A stretch of 64,000 bases of DNA, from the NCBI GenBank assembly GCA_039033415.1, contig JBCCCR010000002.1, forward strand, positions 102,581 to 166,580, in the 5' to 3' direction. This document shows positions 8,150 to 18,800 of this stretch, in pieces; the first letter of the stretch is position 1; each line of letters starts with the position of its first letter. The notes beneath the pieces are model-generated. The model was not told where the DNA came from, made no database searches, and worked only from the letters and a program-made list of their open reading frames with translations. Source of the stretch: Pseudomonadota bacterium (GTDB lineage Bacteria; Pseudomonadota; Gammaproteobacteria; Xanthomonadales; SZUA-38). Made by a program: the position numbers and the translations under genes.

Positions 8150-11100
8150 TCAGGAGGTACCGCCGCCCTGAGGCATCTCCGGCCCAAGGACCGGGCGGTC
8201 CCAGTCCTGTTGCGGTTCATCCTTTCGCCAGCTCAACACCGAGATGGTAAGAGCCGGCAGCATGGTGAGCGAAACGACGGCAGCGCCCAGAATGCCGAAC
8301 AGGACGATAACTCCCACGCCGCGATAGAGCTCCGTGCCGGCACCGGGAATAAACACGAGCGGCGACAGGCCGCAGATGGTGGTCAGCGTCGACATGGCGA
8401 TCGGCCTAAGGCGGGCTGAGATCGCCTCACGGACCGCTTCCAGCGCCGTAGCGCCGTGCTCCTTTATCTGCGTGATGGCCCGATCGACGATCAAAATCGG
8501 GTTGTTGACCACCGTACCCATCAGAATCAGAAATCCGAGCATGGAGATCATGTCAAAGGGCTGCTGCACCCCGGCAAAGCCCAGGCCCTTCAGTGCGGCA
8601 CCCACGAGGTTCAAAAGCGCCAGCCCGACAATGCCCCCCGCAATACCAAGCGGTATGGTCGTCAGAATCAGCAGCGGATAGCCCCAGTGCTTGAAGATCG
8701 CCACCAGGAGCAGAAAGACAATCACCAGCGCTACGGGCAGGTTGGCCGCCAGTGCGGCTTTGGTTGCGTCCAGCTGGTCGCTGGCGCCGGAGATATCGAT
8801 GGTGACGTTGACGGGGAGCCGCCCACTTTCCCGCAGCGCGCCGACCACGTCACGCCGTACGATCTCCACACCCTCCTCCAGCGCGATTGACGATGGCGGT
8901 ATGACGTTCAGCGTAACCGTGCGTTGCCCGTTGATCCGGCGGATGGTGTCGGTGTCGACCGTCTCGCGAATCAACGCGAGCGCTGACAGCGGCAGGATGC
9001 TGCCTTGAGGAGTGTAGATGGGCATGCCGCCGAGGCTGTCGACGTCCACCTCACCGCCGGTGGTGCCGTACAGGTAGATGTCGATCTTGTTGTCCGACTC
9101 AAAATATTCATCGACAAACGCACCGTCGGTGAGTGCGGCCACCGTGTAGCCAAGATCATTGGCCGCCAGGCCAAGCTCAGCGGCCCGACTCCAGTCGGGC
9201 TGAACTTCAAGCAACGGCTGTGACAGGGCAAGAGAAGACGGGCTCGACTGGATGCGAGGATTGCCCAGGACTTCCTCAGCACGCCGAGACGTGGCCAAAG
9301 CCGCCTCGTAAATCACCTCCAGACTGGGTCCCGAGATATCCAGATTGATGCTGCGCGTTCCGCCATCGTTGCTGGAGATAATCGAGCCGCGAGCCGCAAA
9401 CGCACGCATGCCGGGATAGCGCCGATAGCGCTGGGTAATGGCGTCCATGAGCGCGTTGATATCACTCGACCGCACCGGCTCGGAGATGATCCGAAGCCGA
9501 TCCGCCGCCACACCAAAATTCAGATAGCGCAACGCCGGCACCTCGGCCTCACCGGCGTCAAAACGCTTCGGGTCGTCGTCGACAAACTGTAAGAAATAGG
9601 TCTGAAGCTCCTCGCCGATCGCCGCCATGGTGTCCAGGTTGTAGCCTGGGGGCGGGCTCATGACGGCAAACACCTTGGGCTCCTCCCCCTCCGGCAGGTA
9701 TTCGGCGGGTGGCGTGAGCCAGAAAATCACCGCCAGGCTGACCGTAACGGTGAGACCGATGGTTGCCCGGCGCCGACCCGGCGAGACGAGCAGGCTATCG
9801 ATCGCCCGCAGCAGCCGTGCCTTAAACGCGCCGTCTTCCGCGCGGCGATTGTCTGTGCCAAACGATAGCCGGGCGCTGGCCACCGGGACGAGGGCGATGG
9901 CCACCAGCATTGAAGCCAGGATCGAGGCCGCGATCGCAATCGCCACATCGGAATAAAGCTGACCGGCCTCCTCCTGAATGAACAGCACCGGGAGGAAGAC
10001 CAAAATGGTTGTCAGCGTGGACGCCAGGACCGCGGTCCACACGCTGCGCACACCTTCGACCGCGGCCCGAAACCGGCTTAGTCCCTGCCGGCGCTTAAGC
10101 TCGATGGCCTCAATGACCACGATGCTGTTGTCGAGCGTCATGCCGATAGCAAAGGCCACGCCGGCCAGCGAAATGACGTTGATGGTCCGACCCGCAGCCA
10201 GCAATCCGATAAACGCGGCAATGGTACAAAGCGGGATTCCCAACACACCGACCGCCGTGGCCCGAGCGGACCGCAGAAATAGATACATCACCGCCGTTGC
10301 AAACAGCGCTCCCAGCGCCAGGTTGAACCAGACGTTTCGGATCGACGCTTCGACATAGCCGGCGTCCTCAGCCATCAACCGCATGAACATGCCGTTGGGC
10401 CTGAGCAGGTCCCGGTTGACCTGTTCGACGGCCTCTAGCATCGCGTACTTGATATCGATGACGTTGGAGCCCGCTTCACGGTTGATCGCCGTGAACAGGA
10501 TCGGGTCCGCGTTGTAGAAAGCCAAGGACCGAACCTCGGAGTGGTTCAGCTGTACCTCGGCGACGTCCCGCAGGCGAATGAGGGCGTCACCCTGGCGGGC
10601 GACAATGAGCTCCTTGAGCGATGTCACCGAGTCAAACCGACCGACGGTCCGCAGCAGGTACCGGCGCTTGCCGCTTTCTACCTCGCCGCCCGACACGTCG
10701 CGATTGCGAGACCGGATCGCGTCGCGGATGTCAGCGATGGTGAGCTGCCGATCGGCCAGCCGCACGGGATCCAGCCTGACGTGAATCTGGCGCTCCGCGC
10801 CGCCCTGGATCTGCACCTGCGACACGCCGGGCACGCCGGACAAGCGGGTTCGGACGTTGTCCAGCACAAAATCCCGCATCATGTTGAGGTCGATCTTTCG
10901 CGGGTTACCCGGCAGCGGCGAGATGCCGAAATACATGAACGAATTGGCGGAGTAACTGTTGGCAAACACCCTCGGTTCGTCGACGTTCTCCGGATAAGAA
11001 GGCACCTGGTTGAGCGCGTTGTTCACCTCGATCAGCGTTTGGGTCAGGTCGACGCCAAACGGGAAATCCAGTTCGATCACCGCACTGCCGCTGGCCGCTG

Positions 11101-11341
11101 ACGACTCGAGGCGCTGCAGATTGGGTAACGTCCGCAGGTATTCCTCCTGTTCGACCAGGATCTCTTTTTCGACGTCCTGGGGCGTTGCGCCCGGCCAGGC
11201 GGTCTGGATGGAGACGGTGCGCACCTCCAGATCGGGGATCATCTGCACCGGCACGCGAAAGGCCGCCAGGATCCCGAGCACCGATACGATCAGCGCTACG
11301 ACCGTGGTCAGGATGCCGTTGCGGACGAGTGCTTCAAACAT
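8150..11341 (-). CDS. RND efflux pump permease subunit
   Basis: 1063 residues, the normal size for an AcrB-like inner-membrane RND pump: one N-terminal helix, a large periplasmic porter loop, helices 2-7, a second periplasmic loop, and helices 8-12. Porter and membrane motifs are recognisable (PGATPQDVEKEI, GIPLCTIAAFIGL). The proton-relay positions differ from AcrB: around residue 403 the usual Asp-Asp pair is Asp-Asn (TLDNSIVVIE), and the TM10 Lys is Asn (VVNNPILIVD). These variants occur in a recognised large subgroup. It follows its adaptor gene by 30 bp. No outer-membrane channel is encoded nearby, so a TolC-like partner must be elsewhere. Confidence 0.92.
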   Translation of the reverse strand: MFEALVRNGILTTVVALIVSVLGILAAFRVPVQMIPDLEVRTVSIQTAWPGATPQDVEKEILVEQEEYLRTLPNLQRLESSAASGSAVIELDFPFGVDLTQTLIEVNNALNQVPSYPENVDEPRVFANSYSANSFMYFGISPLPGNPRKIDLNMMRDFVLDNVRTRLSGVPGVSQVQIQGGAERQIHVRLDPVRLADRQLTIADIRDAIRSRNRDVSGGEVESGKRRYLLRTVGRFDSVTSLKELIVARQGDALIRLRDVAEVQLNHSEVRSLAFYNADPILFTAINREAGSNVIDIKYAMLEAVEQVNRDLLRPNGMFMRLMAEDAGYVEASIRNVWFNLALGALFATAVMYLFLRSARATAVGVLGIPLCTIAAFIGLLAAGRTINVISLAGVAFAIGMTLDNSIVVIEAIELKRRQGLSRFRAAVEGVRSVWTAVLASTLTTILVFLPVLFIQEEAGQLYSDVAIAIAASILASMLVAIALVPVASARLSFGTDNRRAEDGAFKARLLRAIDSLLVSPGRRRATIGLTVTVSLAVIFWLTPPAEYLPEGEEPKVFAVMSPPPGYNLDTMAAIGEELQTYFLQFVDDDPKRFDAGEAEVPALRYLNFGVAADRLRIISEPVRSSDINALMDAITQRYRRYPGMRAFAARGSIISSNDGGTRSINLDISGPSLEVIYEAALATSRRAEEVLGNPRIQSSPSSLALSQPLLEVQPDWSRAAELGLAANDLGYTVAALTDGAFVDEYFESDNKIDIYLYGTTGGEVDVDSLGGMPIYTPQGSILPLSALALIRETVDTDTIRRINGQRTVTLNVIPPSSIALEEGVEIVRRDVVGALRESGRLPVNVTIDISGASDQLDATKAALAANLPVALVIVFLLLVAIFKHWGYPLLILTTIPLGIAGGIVGLALLNLVGAALKGLGFAGVQQPFDMISMLGFLILMGTVVNNPILIVDRAITQIKEHGATALEAVREAISARLRPIAMSTLTTICGLSPLVFIPGAGTELYRGVGVIVLFGILGAAVVSLTMLPALTISVLSWRKDEPQQDWDRPVLGPEMPQGGGTS

Positions 11342-11371
11342 GACTGATCGCCCAGCTGACCAACTGACTGA

Positions 11372-12454
11372 TCACGTTGAGCTTCCGTTAACCAAAGATA
11401 CCGTCTGGCCTTCGAGCAGCGTTTCATTGCCTCGCGTCACGACAACCTCATCGCCGGTCAGGCCCTCGGTGATCTCCACCATGCCGTCAAACTCAAGGCC
11501 CGTTCTAACGCGCTGCTCGCGAACGGTGTTCTGCTCGCCGTCTGGCTCGACCACCCATACGGTGACCCGGCCATCGGGGAAGCGAAGGATGGCGTCCCGG
11601 GAAACGGCCAGCCCTTGCTGACCCGTGCTGACCGCCAGGCGCCCGCGCGCGGACATACCGGGCGTGACGTGAAGCGGCTTTTCGGCCTGCAGCGAAGCGG
11701 CCGGAACCCGAACGAGAAAGGTCCGGGCGGTCGCGTCTTTGATCGGGACAATGGTCTTGACCTCACCCGTCAGACGGTCACCCGGCAACGCGTCCAGCGT
11801 GATTTCGATACCCGCGCCGTCCACCAGCGCGGCGTAATAATCCTGCCCGACCTGAAAATCGAAGCGCAGGTTTTCGGTCGCCACCAGCTCCAGCAACCCA
11901 TCACCCGGGTTGATCCATTCGCCGAGCTCGGCAAGGCGCTGGCTGACTACCCCAGCGAACGGGGCGGCGACGGTATGGCGTTTCAGCAGCGCCTGCTGTT
12001 CGCTCGCCGCGGCTAGCGCCGCGGTCAGAGTCGCCTGGTCCGCCATCACTTCCGCCTCCAGCGACTCAATTTCGGTGCGCGCAATCCCGCGCTCTGCGCC
12101 GACCTCGCGGGCCTGCTTGAACCGACGCTTGGCGTCGGCGAGCTCCGCCTCCCGCAGCGCCACCTGCGCGAGCACCCGATCCAACGCGAGCTGCGCGAGC
12201 TCCGAATCGAGCACGAGGAGCGGATCACCGCGGAGTACCCGGTCACCCTCTTCGATGTCGAGCTGGGCGACCAGGCCGGCCACCGCCGTTGACAAAATCG
12301 CCGTACGTGGAGACGTGACCGTCCCGTTGACGTTGATCTGGCGAACGATACTGCGGCTTTCGACCCGCGATACCTCAACGGGGATTTGCGCAAACGCGTC
12401 CCAGGCAAGGCAGCAGCTCAGAGCCATGAGGGCGGCGAGACGGGGCAAGTTCAT
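11372..12454 (-). CDS. RND efflux periplasmic adaptor (membrane fusion protein)
   Basis: 360 residues from ATG 12454; an earlier in-frame ATG at 12487 adds 11 residues before the signal peptide and is less likely. The signal sequence LAALMALSCCLAWDAFA is followed by the barrel-sandwich half-motif (GLVAQLDIEEGDRVLRGDPLLVLD), a helical hairpin of about 80 residues rich in Ala, Glu and Arg, the second lipoyl half (AAPFAGVVSQRLAELGEWINPGDGL) and beta-barrel and membrane-proximal domains. This is the standard MFP order. It is the first gene of an operon with the pump 30 bp downstream. Confidence 0.92.
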   Translation of the reverse strand: MNLPRLAALMALSCCLAWDAFAQIPVEVSRVESRSIVRQINVNGTVTSPRTAILSTAVAGLVAQLDIEEGDRVLRGDPLLVLDSELAQLALDRVLAQVALREAELADAKRRFKQAREVGAERGIARTEIESLEAEVMADQATLTAALAAASEQQALLKRHTVAAPFAGVVSQRLAELGEWINPGDGLLELVATENLRFDFQVGQDYYAALVDGAGIEITLDALPGDRLTGEVKTIVPIKDATARTFLVRVPAASLQAEKPLHVTPGMSARGRLAVSTGQQGLAVSRDAILRFPDGRVTVWVVEPDGEQNTVREQRVRTGLEFDGMVEITEGLTGDEVVVTRGNETLLEGQTVSLVNGSST

Positions 12455-12617
12455 AAGGACTCTCGGTCGAGCCCGATTGACCGTCAATCGGACAACGCTC
12501 CATTTTAGTGGGAAATCCGGCCGCTTGGCAGCGCCATTGTGCCGGGTTGATCGGCCAGCAAGACAAACTGCAACAAATCGCTCATCGTGGCGCCATCTCC
12601 TTGTCTCAGGAGGGTTC

Positions 12618-12623
12618 TATAAT
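12618..12623 (+). promoter_or_regulatory. Possible -10 box for phoD
   Basis: A perfect TATAAT lies about 98 bp upstream of the phoD GTG start, in the ~266-bp gap between the divergent adaptor and phoD genes. I see no good -35 at 16-18 bp, so this is tentative. Confidence 0.35.
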
Positions 12624-12720
12624 TCCGTGGACAACATTGGCAGCGTATCTTAAGACATCAGCCTTCTTCGCCTCGTATCGCTGGCGCAGAGTTCACTTTC
12701 CGACCAACAAAGGCTTTTAC

Positions 12721-14541
12721 GTGCGATCGATCTCTCGCCGAAATCTTGTTACTCAGGTTTTGCCCGGCGTTACCGCGGCAGCCACCCTCAGCGCCGTAGC
12801 AAGCCCAGCGGCCAGCTTTCTTCACGGCGTCGCAAGCGGTGATCCGACGCAAAGCGCTGTCATCATCTGGACCCGAGTCACGCCTCGATTTAACGAGCTG
12901 ACGCAGGTCGAGTGGGAAGTGGCGAGCCGAGCTGACTTTGGAGAGGTGCTGCGCAGTGGCACTGTCATCACCAGCAGTGACCGTGACTTTACGGTCAAAG
13001 CAGACGTGACCGATTTGCCGGCCGGGCAATCTTTCTTTTACCGCTTCTCGGCGCTCGGCGCTCAATCGGAGGTGGGCCGCACGCGGACCCTTCCGACCGG
13101 CAAAGTCGAGGCCTTCACGCTGGCGGTCTGCTCGTGTTCAAACTACCCCGCGGGCTATTTCAACGCCTACCGGCACATGGCGGAGCGGGATGACATCGAC
13201 CTGGTGCTGCACCTGGGTGACTACATTTATGAATACCCAAGGGGCGGCTACGCGTCCGAAAATGCCGGTGAGCTGCGGCGTGAGTCGCTGCCTGGGCACG
13301 AAACGGTCAGCCTAGACGACTACCGCGCCCGCCACGCCCAGTACAAAAGTGACCCGGATCTCCAGGCGGTCCACAGCCAGGTGCCGTTCATGACGAGCTG
13401 GGATGATCACGAGGTGGCAAATGACGGCTGGACGGGCGGCGCTCAGAATCACGGCGCAGGCGAAGGCCCGTGGTCACAACGCAAGGCCGCTGCCATGCGC
13501 GCTTACTTTGAATGGATGCCGGTACGCGAACCCGCCGGTAGACCGCCGGATCAGTTGTGGCGGGCCGCAGAGATTGGTGACCTGGCGACGATCACCATGA
13601 TTGAAACCCGACTGAGCAGCCGGGACCGCCCCGTTGACATGGGGGAAGCGATGATTCAGCAGGCCGCCCCGTACGATTTTTCCGATCCCGCTAACCCGGT
13701 GCCGGCACGGGAGGGAAGCGATCCGGCACATGTCCGGGAAGTGACGCTGCCGTTCAACATCCAAACAGAGCCTCCGGAACCGATCACCGACTACGCCGAA
13801 ATTGCCCGCCTGGCGGCCCTTCCCGCGCTTCCGGAAGGCCTGGCCTATTTGCCGGACGGTCGCCGTTTCCGTCGAGATGTCCTTGATAAACCTGGCCGTG
13901 AGCTGCTCGGCAATGCGCAGAAGACATTTATCCGCGAGCGGCTGAAACGCTCTAAGGCCAGCCAGAAACCCTGGCAGGTGATTGGCAATCAGACGCTGCT
14001 GTCGCCACTGCAGCACCCGAACGTGGCGAACGACTACGACGAGCAAACGCTGCAGCAGGTAGCGCCATGGATCCAGCCGAAGGTTGAGAACTCGCGCTAC
14101 AACTTGCCGCTTGGAACCGACTCCTGGGACGGGTACGGCGCTGAGCGTCAGTGGTTGTTGAACGCACACGCGTCGGTTGGCAGCAACTTGTTGGTCGTCT
14201 CTGGTGATTCCCACGCCGCCTGGGGACTGGAGCTGGAAACCGCCAGCTATCCGGCTTGGCGCGGTGTAGAGCTTGGCACGACCTCGGTGAGCTCCCCAGG
14301 GTTCCCCGAAAATCTCGCATTGCCCGCCGAGCTGATCGAAGCTCGCCTAAAGCAAAGCAACCCCCGACTTCGATACAGCAACGTGGCTGATCGAGGCTAC
14401 CTGACCGTCCGCCTTTCACCGGAAAAGGCGGAAGTCACTTTCGAGCGCCTTACGGGCGTGTCCAGCCGTCAATTCAGGCTGCGCGCGAGCGATGGCTTCA
14501 CCCTGCGCCCGGGCACAGGTGAGGGCGTAGCCTGGAGCTGA
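12721..14541 (+). CDS. phoD: Alkaline phosphatase D family phosphoesterase, Tat-exported
   Basis: About 606 residues from GTG 12721. The N terminus has a twin-arginine signal (ISRRNLVTQVLPG followed by an Ala-rich stretch), then the PhoD N-terminal domain beginning FLHGVASGDPT. Metal-site motifs are all visible: CSCSNYPAGYFNAY, LHLGDYIYEYP (Asp near residue 167), SWDDHEVANDGW and SGDSHAAWG. PhoD enzymes are periplasmic or secreted calcium/iron phosphodiesterase-phosphomonoesterases for phosphorus scavenging. The frame remains open upstream to 12508, but that part has no export signal and precedes the Tat motif, so it is not included. It stands alone between the two RND loci. Confidence 0.92.
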   Translation: MRSISRRNLVTQVLPGVTAAATLSAVASPAASFLHGVASGDPTQSAVIIWTRVTPRFNELTQVEWEVASRADFGEVLRSGTVITSSDRDFTVKADVTDLPAGQSFFYRFSALGAQSEVGRTRTLPTGKVEAFTLAVCSCSNYPAGYFNAYRHMAERDDIDLVLHLGDYIYEYPRGGYASENAGELRRESLPGHETVSLDDYRARHAQYKSDPDLQAVHSQVPFMTSWDDHEVANDGWTGGAQNHGAGEGPWSQRKAAAMRAYFEWMPVREPAGRPPDQLWRAAEIGDLATITMIETRLSSRDRPVDMGEAMIQQAAPYDFSDPANPVPAREGSDPAHVREVTLPFNIQTEPPEPITDYAEIARLAALPALPEGLAYLPDGRRFRRDVLDKPGRELLGNAQKTFIRERLKRSKASQKPWQVIGNQTLLSPLQHPNVANDYDEQTLQQVAPWIQPKVENSRYNLPLGTDSWDGYGAERQWLLNAHASVGSNLLVVSGDSHAAWGLELETASYPAWRGVELGTTSVSSPGFPENLALPAELIEARLKQSNPRLRYSNVADRGYLTVRLSPEKAEVTFERLTGVSSRQFRLRASDGFTLRPGTGEGVAWS

Positions 14542-14734
14542 ACTTCCCCGATCAGTCGCTGGGCTTTTCGGCGTCCTGATCGATCGCCGGCCACGGCGAC
14601 CGTGGCGGAGCGAAATGCCCGTTTAGGGCACCGGGCGCTACTGCCTTACAATCAAAGGGTTGTCACGCAAAAATCACTCGCCATACGGGACACTTCGGTG
14701 CCGGCGTAAGGCTGGCGGTTACGTGGAAAACGCC

Positions 14735-15838
14735 ATGAGCAAACAAACCAAGCGATGGATTCTGACGGCGACGGTCTGGATCGGCGTGGTGGCGGTCCTG
14801 GGCTTCATCAAGTTCAGCCAGATCAGCGCCGCTATCGCTTATGGCGAATCTTTCCCCGAGCCCTCCGAAACCGTCATCTCGACCCAACCGGTCCGCGAAA
14901 GCTATGTGCCCCAGACCCGCGCGGTTGCCGAGGTGGTGCCGGTGCGGTCGGTGACCTTGAGCAACGAACTGGCAGGCGCGATTGTTGACGTCGGGTTTGC
15001 ACCCGGTGACCGGGTCAGCGAAGGCCAGGTCATGATCCGGCAGGACACCTCCGAAGAGCTGGCCCTGCTGGCAGCCGCCAACGCCCGGGAGGCGCTCGCG
15101 GAACGCACCCTGGATCGCAACGAAAACCTGCTGGGGGGTAGTGCCGTTTCCCGCCAGGCGGTGGACGACGCGCTGGCGCAGCGCGATGCGGCGCGCGCCG
15201 AAGCGCAGCGCGTCCAGGCCATCATCGAGAAAAAGACGATTCGCGCGCCGTTTGCCGCTAGCTCCGGCCTGGAGCGCTGGGAACCAGGCGGCTATCTGGA
15301 CGCCGGCAGCGTCATCACCATGCTGGTGGGTGAAGGTGACGAGGTTTGGGTAGATTTTTCCCTTCCGCAGCAGCACGCCGCCGTGGCGGTTGGAGACAAC
15401 GTCACCGTACACAGCGACCACCTCGGTCGCGCCACCGCAACGTTGATTGCACGCGCGCCTCAGGTGGACACAAGCTCGCGGGCCGTCCGCTATCGCGCGG
15501 CGCTGGCCAGCCCGGCGCTGGCCGCCGTACCCGGCGCGATCGTCGCGGTGTTTGTGGACACCGGTGCCCCCAGGCCCGCGCTGAAGGTCCCGGCGGTAGC
15601 GGTGCGGGAAGATACCTTTGGACCCCACGTGTTTGTTCTGGTGCCCGCTGAGTCGGGCGCTGACGCCAGCTTTCGCGCATCGCGCCGGGCGGTTGAGGTG
15701 CTGCGCGTCGACGCCGAGTATGCGTTCCTCAGTTCCGGGGTGGAGCCAGGTGACACCATTGCTGCGCAGGGCTCCTTCAAGCTGCGGGACGGCCTGCTAG
15801 TGAACCAAAGCGCCGTTAGGTCAGGACCCGGGTCGTGA
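14735..15838 (+). CDS. RND efflux periplasmic adaptor (membrane fusion protein), second system
   Basis: 367 residues from ATG 14735, chosen because the membrane anchor (RWILTATVWIGVVAVLGFIKF) follows directly; an in-frame start at 14660 would add 25 unrelated residues. Lipoyl half-motifs are VDVGFAPGDRVSEGQVMIRQD and IRAPFAASSGLERWEPGGYLD around a short helical hairpin, followed by the barrel domain. There is an uncleaved N-terminal anchor rather than a lipobox. Its stop overlaps the pump start by four bases (GTGA at 15835-15838), so the two are translationally coupled. A possible TACAAT -10 lies at 14647-14652. Confidence 0.92.
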   Translation: MSKQTKRWILTATVWIGVVAVLGFIKFSQISAAIAYGESFPEPSETVISTQPVRESYVPQTRAVAEVVPVRSVTLSNELAGAIVDVGFAPGDRVSEGQVMIRQDTSEELALLAAANAREALAERTLDRNENLLGGSAVSRQAVDDALAQRDAARAEAQRVQAIIEKKTIRAPFAASSGLERWEPGGYLDAGSVITMLVGEGDEVWVDFSLPQQHAAVAVGDNVTVHSDHLGRATATLIARAPQVDTSSRAVRYRAALASPALAAVPGAIVAVFVDTGAPRPALKVPAVAVREDTFGPHVFVLVPAESGADASFRASRRAVEVLRVDAEYAFLSSGVEPGDTIAAQGSFKLRDGLLVNQSAVRSGPGS

Positions 15839-18800
15839 CCGACACCACCGCCGCGAGGCGGCCCCGCATCACCGATATTTTTGTTGAACGCCCGGTGGTG
15901 TCGATTGTGGTGTCTCTGGCGCTGCTGATCCTGGGCGCGCGGGCCGCCCTCAGCCTGCCGATTTTGCAGTACCCAAAGATCGAAAGCGCTTCCCTCCAGG
16001 TCAGCACCCCTTACGTCGGGGCGTCCTCGGAAACCGTTGAGGGGTTTATCACCGAACCGATCGAGCGGATTGCCTCCACCATGCCGGGCGTTGACTACGT
16101 CGATTCGATCACCACCTCCGGCATGAGTACGGTCAGAGTCTGGCTGAACATGAACGAAGACAGCACGGGCGCGTTGGCCGAGCTGACCGCGCGGCTCAAC
16201 CAGATTGCCTTCGAGCTGCCGGAGGGTGCCGAGGACCCCGCGGTGACGGTGGTCCGAGCTGACCGACCGTTTGCCGCTTTCTACCTCGACGTGGTGATCC
16301 AGCCGCCCTACACCCGCGGCTCCGTCACTGACTATCTGACGCGCGAGGTCAACCCGGTGATCGCGGCAATTCCCGGGGTGCAGCGCGTGGGTGTTGAGGG
16401 GGGACGCCAGCCCGCCATGCGCGTTTGGCTGGATCCCGACCGGCTGGCTCAGTACGACCTGAGTACGCTCGATATACAGACGGCGCTGACGCGCAACAAC
16501 GTGATCTCAACGCTCGGCCGCAGCGAAAGCCGAGATCAGCGGATCAACCTGCTTTCTAACGCGACCCTCACCTCCAAAACGGATTTCGAAGCGTTGGTGG
16601 TGCGCGACAGTAACGGTGTACAGGTTCGTCTCGGGGACGTTGCGCGCGTCGAGCGAGGCGAAGAAGAGGGTACGGTCATCGCTCGCCTCACCGACCAGGA
16701 GTCGGTGTTTATCTCGATCTGGCCCCTGCCCGGCGCCAATGAAATTGAAATCGGCGATGCCCTTTACGAGGTGCTGGAGAACCTCAAGTCGCGCATGCCG
16801 TCCGATCTCACCATCGGTATCGGCTATGACGGCACCTATTACATGCGCAACGCGCTCCGCGAAATTTTTGTCACCCTCGGGGAAACCATCCTGCTGGTCG
16901 GCCTGGTGGTAGTGCTGTTTATGGGCTCGGTGCGGACGGCCCTGGTGCCGCTGGTCGCTATTCCCATTTCCCTGCTGGGCGCGATGGCCGCCATGTCGCT
17001 TTTTGGGTTCTCGCTGAATCTGCTGACGGTACTGGCGATTGTGCTTTCGGTCGGGCTGGTAGTGGACGACGCGATTGTGGTGGTGGAGAACGTCGCCCGC
17101 TACATGCGCGAAGGGAAAAGCCGGCGGGAAGCCGCGCTCGCCAGCTCCCGACAGCTGCTGACGCCCATCATTGGCATGACGCTAACGCTGGCGGCCGTCT
17201 ACGCACCCATCGGATTTGTTTCGGGTCTGTCGGGTGTGCTCTTCCGCGAGTTCGCTTTTGCTCTGGCAACCGCCGTGCTGGTGTCGGGGGTTGTTGCCAT
17301 CACCCTGTCCCCCCTCATGAGCGCAACGCTCGCCCCGGAAGGCGGCAAAGAGGGCGCGTTCACCCGGCGGGTCAACGGCATCTTTGACCGGATTCAGGCC
17401 GCTTACGTGCGGCTGCTGGATCGCTCGCTGGACGCAAGACCCCAGGTGCTGACGCTCGCTGTGTTGTTCACGCTGCTGGTGATCCCGTTTTACCTGTTCT
17501 CCCAAAAGGAGCTTGCGCCGATCGAAGACCAGAGCACCGTGAACGTCGTGCTCGAGTCGGCACCGGAATCCTCGCTTGCCTACACCCGGACCTACACCCG
17601 GGACGTAGTGTCCATCATGCAGCAGCTCCCAGGCGCGCAGGACATGTGGCACCTCGTGCAGACAGCTGGCGGCTTCGGCGGCCAGCAGCTGGTGCGGCCC
17701 GGCGAGCGTGAGCAAAACACCCAGCAGCTGTTGCAGCGGGCGTTCGGCGAGCTGTCTGGCATTGCGGGCATCAAGGCTTTTCCGTTTCTGCCCGCACCGC
17801 TGCCCACCGCCGGCCAGTTCGACACGGAGCTCGTGGTCCGCGCCCCGGAAGACGCCTTGGCGATGCTGCCACTCGCCCGTCAGCTGGTTGACGCGGCCAC
17901 CCGGAGCGGTCGGTTTTTGTATGCCGACACCGACCTCAAAATTGACCTGCCGCAGTCTCGACTGACGTTCGATCGAGAGCGCATCAGCGACCTTGGCATG
18001 GATATGGCGGAGGTCAGCCAGCAGCTGGGCGTGATGCTTTCCGGGAATTTTGTGAATCGCTTTGACGACGACGGCAAAGCGTTTCGGGTGGTGCCCATGC
18101 TGGCCACGGTCGACCGGGCGGACCCCAACACGCTACTGGACCTGAAAGTCCGCACGCCCGACGGCGCTCTAGTGCCGGTTCGATCGTTTGCCACCGTCAC
18201 CAGCGAGGTTGCGCCACGGGCCCGAACGCGATTCGGGCAGTCCAACTCGTTCCGCGTCTATGGCGCAACCATGCCGGGATCCACCAAGGAACAGTCGCTG
18301 GCGGCGCTGGAAGAGGCAGCGCAGGAGATCCTGCCACCCACCTACTCCATCGACTACGCCGGCGAGTCGCGCCAGCTCCGCAAGGAAGGCAACACCATGT
18401 TTGGGGTCCTGGCCATTTCGCTGCTGGTGGTCTTTCTGGTGCTGGCCCTGCAGTTCAACAGTTTCCGCGATCCGCTGGTGGTGCTTGTCGGATCGGTGCC
18501 GCTGGCGCTCTGTGGCGCCATGATGATTTCGTTTCTCGACCTGACCACCATCAATATCTATTCCCAGGTCGGCCTCATCACGCTGGTGGGTCTGGTAGCG
18601 AAAAATGGCATTCTCGTCGTTGAGTTTGCCCGCCAGCTCCGCGCTGACGGCGCCGATCGGCTGCAGGCCATTCGCGAGTCAGCCGCCACCCGGCTGCGGC
18701 CCGTCCTAATGACCACCGGCGCCACCGTCCTCGGCCACTTCCCGCTGGTGCTGGTGACCGGTGCCGGCGCTGAGGCGCGCAACAGCATCGGCATCATTCT

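Noticed and set aside
12508-12720. N-terminal extension of phoD from 12508
   Set aside because: The stretch is not signal-like and precedes a good Tat signal starting at GTG 12721; a TATAAT lies inside it, so it is more likely promoter DNA.
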